Shown here piece after piece: positions 60,009-64,000 of a stretch of DNA of 64,000 nt (positions are counted from its first letter, which is position 1; each line of letters starts with the position of its first letter). The notes under the pieces were generated by a model. That model had not been told where the DNA came from, made no database searches, and worked only from the letters and a program-made list of their open reading frames with translations. The position numbers and the translations under genes are program-made. Source of the DNA: Arthrobacter sp. OY3WO11 (GTDB taxonomy: Bacteria > Actinomycetota > Actinomycetes > Actinomycetales > Micrococcaceae); the NCBI RefSeq assembly GCF_001641125.1, contig NZ_LWLP01000001.1, forward strand, positions 2,069,658-2,133,657, in the 5' to 3' direction.

Positions 60009-60965
60009 CTACGCGTGCGAATTCAACTGGGGCTGATGCTGGAGCTGTGTGCGGAGTTCGTCTTCGGTTGGGGGCCGGGCGCCGGCCCGGGATACGGTGA
60101 CGGCGGCCGCGGCGGCCGCCGTGCATCCCAGCTGATCGAGGACGGAAGGTGCCAGGCCGCCGGTTCCGCGCGTGAGGAGTCCCAGGATCAGGGCCGACAT
60201 GTAGGAGTCGCCGGCGCCGATGGTGTCAACCACGGAGGTCTTCACTGCAGGAATGCTGAGGGCGGTGGTGGATGTGGCAAGCAATGAGCCCGATGAGCCC
60301 TGGGTGATGACTGCCAGCTCCGCTCCGAGACCCAGGATGTGTGTGGCGGTTTCCTCGAGGCTCTTCTTCGGGTAGAGCCATGCGGCGTCCTCGTCGCTGA
60401 ATTTGACGACGCTGGTGAGCTGCACCAGTTCCTCGAAAGTGTGCCGTGCTTCGGCTTGGGTTCCGAGCAGGGCTGGCCTGATGTTGGGATCGTAGGTGAT
60501 GATGCACTCGCCGCGGAGTTCCTGGAGCATGGCTTTGACGCAGTTGGCGCCCGGTGAGAGGAAGCTTGCGATCGAACCGGTGTGGACGATCCTCGGCGGA
60601 GTAAGGGCAGGATCCAGCGGTGCCACATCCCAGGCGATGTCGAAGGTGTAGCTCGCCGAGCCATCGCGGGCGATGGTGGCGGTCGCCGTCGACGTTCTCT
60701 CCAGTGACCGGGAGCCTGGCAGGAGCGTCACCCCGGCGCCCGTGAGGTGCTCCTCGAGTGCGTCACCACGGTAGTCAGTGCCCATGGACGTGAGCAGTCC
60801 GGTGCTCACTCCCAGGCGGGCAAGGCCGTAGGCGACATTGGCCGGTGACCCGCCGGGATGTTCATTGGTCCCCTCAGGCGTGGTGACGACATCGATCAGG
60901 GCTTCCCCGATAACGACGACGTCCAACCCCTGCCCGGGAGGGTTCGGTTTCCCGTTGTTGTGCAT
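60009..60965 (-). CDS. PfkB-family carbohydrate kinase (fructokinase-like)
   Basis: A 318-residue kinase of the PfkB/ribokinase family, presumably phosphorylating fructose released by the GH32 enzymes. HPGGSPANVAYGLARLG is the sugar-binding start, and VVDTIGAGDSYMSALI the catalytic signature with the base Asp in GAGD. The ending is Gln- and His-rich. It is 28 bp after the second GH32 gene on the same strand. Strict substrate identity is inferred from context. Confidence 0.88.
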   Translation of the reverse strand: MHNNGKPNPPGQGLDVVVIGEALIDVVTTPEGTNEHPGGSPANVAYGLARLGVSTGLLTSMGTDYRGDALEEHLTGAGVTLLPGSRSLERTSTATATIARDGSASYTFDIAWDVAPLDPALTPPRIVHTGSIASFLSPGANCVKAMLQELRGECIITYDPNIRPALLGTQAEARHTFEELVQLTSVVKFSDEDAAWLYPKKSLEETATHILGLGAELAVITQGSSGSLLATSTTALSIPAVKTSVVDTIGAGDSYMSALILGLLTRGTGGLAPSVLDQLGCTAAAAAAVTVSRAGARPPTEDELRTQLQHQPQLNSHA

Positions 60966-60993
60966 GTCTGGTGTTCCTTGCTGTGGTGCCGCC

Positions 60994-62511
60994 CTACCCG
61001 AGCTGCGTGACCTGGAGGCTGTTCATGGTCGCCGTGCCGCCTACGGCGTAGACGGCGACGTCGGTGCTGGTCTCCGCCGGGAAGATCAGTTCGGTCATGG
61101 TGACCTGGCCGTCCTGGGCAAAGACTTCAACGGAACAGCGGTCCACGTAGATGGTGAGCTCGTAGGACCCGTGCCTGGCCAGGATGGGAGCGGTGTCAAG
61201 GGAGCTGAAGGATGCGTGGAAGTCTGCCCTGCCGGATTCGCGCCGGTCCACGAGGAGTGTGGCTTGCCCGGGCCGGATGCCCACCCGGGTTCCCTTCGTG
61301 CCGTCCCCACGCAGGATGAGGCCGAATTCCTCTGCGCTTCCGGGGGTGAAGCTGACGTCAATGCGCTGGACGGTGCCGGCCGCGCCCGCCAGGATCTGCA
61401 CGCCGTCGTCAATGGTGGTTCCGGAAAGGTGGCACGACTCCGTGCCAGCCAGGGCAGTCCAGTCGCCCGCGGGCTGCTGGACCAGGCACAGTTCTCCGTC
61501 GCGGGCCTGGAGTGTGATTTCCCGGGCGAGGCTCATGGGGCTGCGCCAGGGCGTGGTGGGGATCTGGTTGGCGTATTCCCAGTTGTTCATCCAGGCGATC
61601 ATCAGGCGGCGGTTCTCCGGCGCGTCGCTGAAGGAGACGGCGGCGTAGTAGTCGCGGCCCCAGTCCAGCCATTGGTAGTCTCCCAGCCGGGCCGGGTCCT
61701 GCGGGCCTTCGGTGACGGTGCTGGCGGAGGTGAATGTGGTTCCGTCGAAGTCACCGATGAAGTATTGGCCGGCGGAGCCGTTGTTGGGACCGCCGGGATT
61801 GAGGTTGACGGTGAGGACCCATTTGACGTTGTCCGGGTCGCCGTCCACGGGCAGGGGAAACAGGTCCGGGCATTCCCAGACCCCGCCGGTGGCATTAGCC
61901 GGCCCGAAGCTGCTCAGCAGTTCCCAGGTCTTCAGGTCGCGGGACTTGTAAAGCACCACCTGGAAGTCCGTGGCTTCTACGGCGACCATTACCCAGTAAC
62001 TGTCCGCGCCGCCGTCGTACCAGATGACCTTGGGGTCCCGGAACTCGGCGGACCCGCGGTTAAGGACGGGGTTGCCGCCGTGTTTTGTCCAGCTGTAGCC
62101 CCCGTCCAGGCTGTAGGCCAGGGACTGGGCCTGGACGCCCTCGTGCAGGGAGCCCGGTTTGAAAGCGCTGGTATAGATCGCCACCAGGGGCGCAGTGGAG
62201 CCGGTGCCGAAGCCGCTGGTGTTGTGACGGTCATGGACGATGCTGCCGGAAAAGATGTCTTCGTTTTCGTCGCAGGCGATGGCGACGGGGTGCTCGGTCC
62301 AGGTCAGCAGGTCGGTGGAAGTGGCGTGGCCCCAGGACATGTTTCCCCAGACGTTTCCCAGCGGGTTGTTCTGGTAGTAGAGGTGGTAGACGCCGTCGTG
62401 AAAGATCAGGCCGTTGGGGTCATTGAGCCAGGTGTCCTTGGCCGTGAAGTGCAGGGCCGGGCGGTAGCTGTCTGTTGTGGCTGCCGTGCTGGTCGGGGTG
62501 AGTGTATCCAT
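60994..62511 (-). CDS. GH32 beta-fructosidase (second copy)
   Basis: A 505-residue GH32 enzyme with nucleophile motif TWLNDPNG (Asp near residue 30), AEFRDPKVIWY with the canonical RDP, and acid/base GVWECPDLF. The C-terminal beta-sandwich is seen (about 360-500). No signal peptide is present, so it is cytosolic. It lies between the MalG-like permease and the kinase, thus in a complete sugar uptake and breakdown unit. It differs from the first GH32 copy in its RDP motif and in its importer partner. Confidence 0.93.
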   Translation of the reverse strand: MDTLTPTSTAATTDSYRPALHFTAKDTWLNDPNGLIFHDGVYHLYYQNNPLGNVWGNMSWGHATSTDLLTWTEHPVAIACDENEDIFSGSIVHDRHNTSGFGTGSTAPLVAIYTSAFKPGSLHEGVQAQSLAYSLDGGYSWTKHGGNPVLNRGSAEFRDPKVIWYDGGADSYWVMVAVEATDFQVVLYKSRDLKTWELLSSFGPANATGGVWECPDLFPLPVDGDPDNVKWVLTVNLNPGGPNNGSAGQYFIGDFDGTTFTSASTVTEGPQDPARLGDYQWLDWGRDYYAAVSFSDAPENRRLMIAWMNNWEYANQIPTTPWRSPMSLAREITLQARDGELCLVQQPAGDWTALAGTESCHLSGTTIDDGVQILAGAAGTVQRIDVSFTPGSAEEFGLILRGDGTKGTRVGIRPGQATLLVDRRESGRADFHASFSSLDTAPILARHGSYELTIYVDRCSVEVFAQDGQVTMTELIFPAETSTDVAVYAVGGTATMNSLQVTQLG

Positions 62512-62535
62512 GGGGTTCCTTTTGAAAAGTACGTG

Positions 62536-63444
62536 TTATTTGCTCGCGCCGGCCGTGAGGCCCTCGCGCAGGGTGCGTTGGCCGAAGATAAACACGACCA
62601 GTGCGGGCAGCATGGACAGGATCACGCCGGCGAGGACCACCGATATGCTCCCGGTGCCGAGGTTGCCTTGGAGCGTGACCAGGCCCAGGGGAAGAGTGAA
62701 GTTCTGTTCGCTGATAGTGAGGATCAGCGGCCGGAAGAACTCGTTCCAGTGGAAGTTGAAAGCAAGGATCCCTACGATGGCCATGCCCGGGACCGCCAAG
62801 GGTGCGTAGACGGAACTGAAGATCCGCCACGGTCCGGCACCGTCCAGGGCGGCCGCTTCCGCAAAATCATTGGGCAGGCCCAGGAAGTATTGGCGCATCA
62901 GGAAGGTGCCGAAGGCGGTGGGAATGGCCGGCAGGATCAGGGCCAGCAGGGTATCGGACAGGCCCATCCCTCGGATGAGCATGAACACCGGGACGATGGT
63001 GACCTGCACCGGAACCATCATGGTGGCCAGCACCAAGGAGAAGATGGCTTTCCTGCCGCGGAAGTCCAGGCGGGCGAAGGCGTAGCCGGCAAGCGTGGCG
63101 GAAGCCATCTGGCCAAGCGCGATCAGCCCGGTCACCAGGGCGCTGTTCAGGACGAGGAGGCTGACGTTGATCTGCTTGAACACCTCCTGGTAGGCGGTGA
63201 AGTCAGGGTTGATGGGCAGGAAGGACGGTGGCAGGTTGAAGGATTCCGACGGCGTCCGCAGCGAAGTGGACAGGGTCCACAGGACAGGGCCGAGGGTCAG
63301 TGCAGCCGCCACCGCTAACGCGGCATACCTGCCGACGGTTCCTGCCGCGGGCAGGCGGCGGTTGCGGTAGGTCTTGCGCGTCGGCGTGCCGGTGCTGGAA
63401 CCCGAATGCTCGTTGGTCCCGGTGTGCAGGGTCTGGCTGGACAT
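62536..63444 (-). CDS. Sugar ABC permease (MalG-like)
   Basis: A 302-residue inner-membrane permease of the carbohydrate uptake class 1. About six helices are seen. The EAA loop reads EAAALDGAGPWRIFSSVYAPLAVPGMAIV. ATG 63444 with GAGG six bases upstream is preferred over a GTG at 63456 that overlaps the preceding stop. It pairs with the MalF-like permease upstream. Confidence 0.92.
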   Translation of the reverse strand: MSSQTLHTGTNEHSGSSTGTPTRKTYRNRRLPAAGTVGRYAALAVAAALTLGPVLWTLSTSLRTPSESFNLPPSFLPINPDFTAYQEVFKQINVSLLVLNSALVTGLIALGQMASATLAGYAFARLDFRGRKAIFSLVLATMMVPVQVTIVPVFMLIRGMGLSDTLLALILPAIPTAFGTFLMRQYFLGLPNDFAEAAALDGAGPWRIFSSVYAPLAVPGMAIVGILAFNFHWNEFFRPLILTISEQNFTLPLGLVTLQGNLGTGSISVVLAGVILSMLPALVVFIFGQRTLREGLTAGASK

Positions 63445-63452
63445 AAGGGACC

Positions 63453-64000
63453 TCACTGGTAGAAGACGAAGCGGCGGCTGAGGCGGAATTGCAGGGCGGT
63501 GACGGCAAGGATCAGCACGGTCAGGACCAGTCCGATGGCCGAGGCTTCGCCGAATTCCAGTTGCTGGAAGGCGGATTCAAAGATCACCATGACGGCGGTG
63601 CGGGTGGAGTCCCCTGGACCTCCGTTGGTCAGCACGTACGGCTGGTCGAAGACCTGCAGGGCACTGATGATCGCCATGACGGAAGCGACCAGCACGGCGG
63701 GGCTGATCAGTGGAAGGGTGACGTTGCTGAACTGTTTCCAGCCTGTGGCGCCGTCCAGGTTCGCTGCCTCGTGCAGTTCTTTTGGAATGTTGCTCAGGGC
63801 GCCGAGGAAGAGGAGGAAGGAGAACCCGAAGTTCTGCCAGACGTACACCAGGACAACGACGGCGGCGGAAGCCAGGGGACTGGTCAGCCACGGGACTGCG
63901 GGAATGCCGATGAGCGACAGGAGCCAGTTCACCACGCCGAACTGTTCGTTGAACATGTACCGCATGAAGATGGACACCGACGCGGCGGAGAGCACCAGGG
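63453..64000 (-). CDS. Sugar ABC permease (MalF-like), 3' part
   Basis: Only the C-terminal ~182 residues are inside the window; the start and probably the binding protein gene lie beyond 64000. The EAA loop is EAANLDGATGWKQFSNVTLPLISPAVLV, followed by QVFDQPYVLTNGGPGDSTRT, both typical of MalF-like subunits. The stop overlaps the alternative start of the MalG-like gene. Confidence 0.92.
   Translation of the reverse strand, partial: LVLSAASVSIFMRYMFNEQFGVVNWLLSLIGIPAVPWLTSPLASAAVVVLVYVWQNFGFSFLLFLGALSNIPKELHEAANLDGATGWKQFSNVTLPLISPAVLVASVMAIISALQVFDQPYVLTNGGPGDSTRTAVMVIFESAFQQLEFGEASAIGLVLTVLILAVTALQFRLSRRFVFYQ

Noticed and set aside
60838-63318. 826-residue plus-strand frame opposite kinase, GH32 and permease
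   Set aside because: Shadow of three well-supported genes; low-complexity composition.
1-64000. CRISPR arrays, rRNA operons, complete insertion sequences
   Set aside because: No regularly spaced repeats, rRNA signatures or IS with both terminal repeats were seen.

Overview
The window looks like the chromosome of a high-GC actinomycete, most likely Arthrobacter/Pseudarthrobacter (Micrococcaceae). The reasons are the actinobacterial style of the glutamate synthase, pyruvate kinase and ANTAR-regulator genes, a mycothiol-dependent enzyme family, an LAL-type LuxR regulator beside benABCD, and the many GTG/TTG starts and ATGA/GTGA gene overlaps. This assignment is inferred from protein style only; no database was searched.

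Region 1 (1-3360) is core: the 3' part of gltD, pyk with a clear terminator, and the ANTAR response regulator pdtaR. Region 2 (3364-17780) is a decayed integrated element of about 14.3 kb in the 3' end of tRNA-Leu(CAA). A 24-bp copy of the tRNA end recurs at 17756-17779 with one mismatch. The element holds a truncated tyrosine integrase, fragments of a conjugation/FtsK-like protein and of a TraA-type relaxase-helicase, an IS3 fragment, a frameshifted C5-cytosine methyltransferase whose last 158 bp are duplicated 3,370 bp downstream, a 789-aa secreted cutinase/vWA/PKD protein, an MBL hydrolase, a flavodoxin and several small membrane proteins. Many of these genes are broken by frameshifts.

Region 3 (18307-32253) is a benzoate/catechol catabolic block. 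benE and catA face away from benABCD. A LuxR/LAL regulator follows benABCD, and benK, a LysR regulator, catB and catC lie on the opposite strand. Together they import benzoate, oxidise it to catechol, cleave the ring ortho and carry muconate to the enol-lactone. BenC carries an extra C-terminal FCD-like domain. Region 4 (32477-44551) has a mycothiol-dependent isomerase-like gene, followed by what looks like an uncharacterised dicarboxylate-catabolic locus: a decarboxylating dehydrogenase, an MFS carrier, a one-chain aconitase/LeuCD-type hydratase, an SsuABC/TauABC-like importer, an IclR regulator, a class III CoA-transferase, an HMG-CoA-lyase-like enzyme and a flavin-reductase-like protein. 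Half-sites of a perfect palindrome lie at the promoters around iclR.

Region 5 (44552-51144) is mixed: lipoprotein, PspA, SDR, small regulators, small membrane proteins and a lytic transglycosylase, with pseudogenes between them. Region 6 (51347-64000) is a fructan/sucrose utilisation block. It has two GH32 fructosidases, a PfkB fructokinase and a LacI regulator with two palindromic operators. One importer is of the Opp/Dpp class and is linked to a GH32 gene; the other is a MalFG-type sugar importer whose first genes lie beyond the window.
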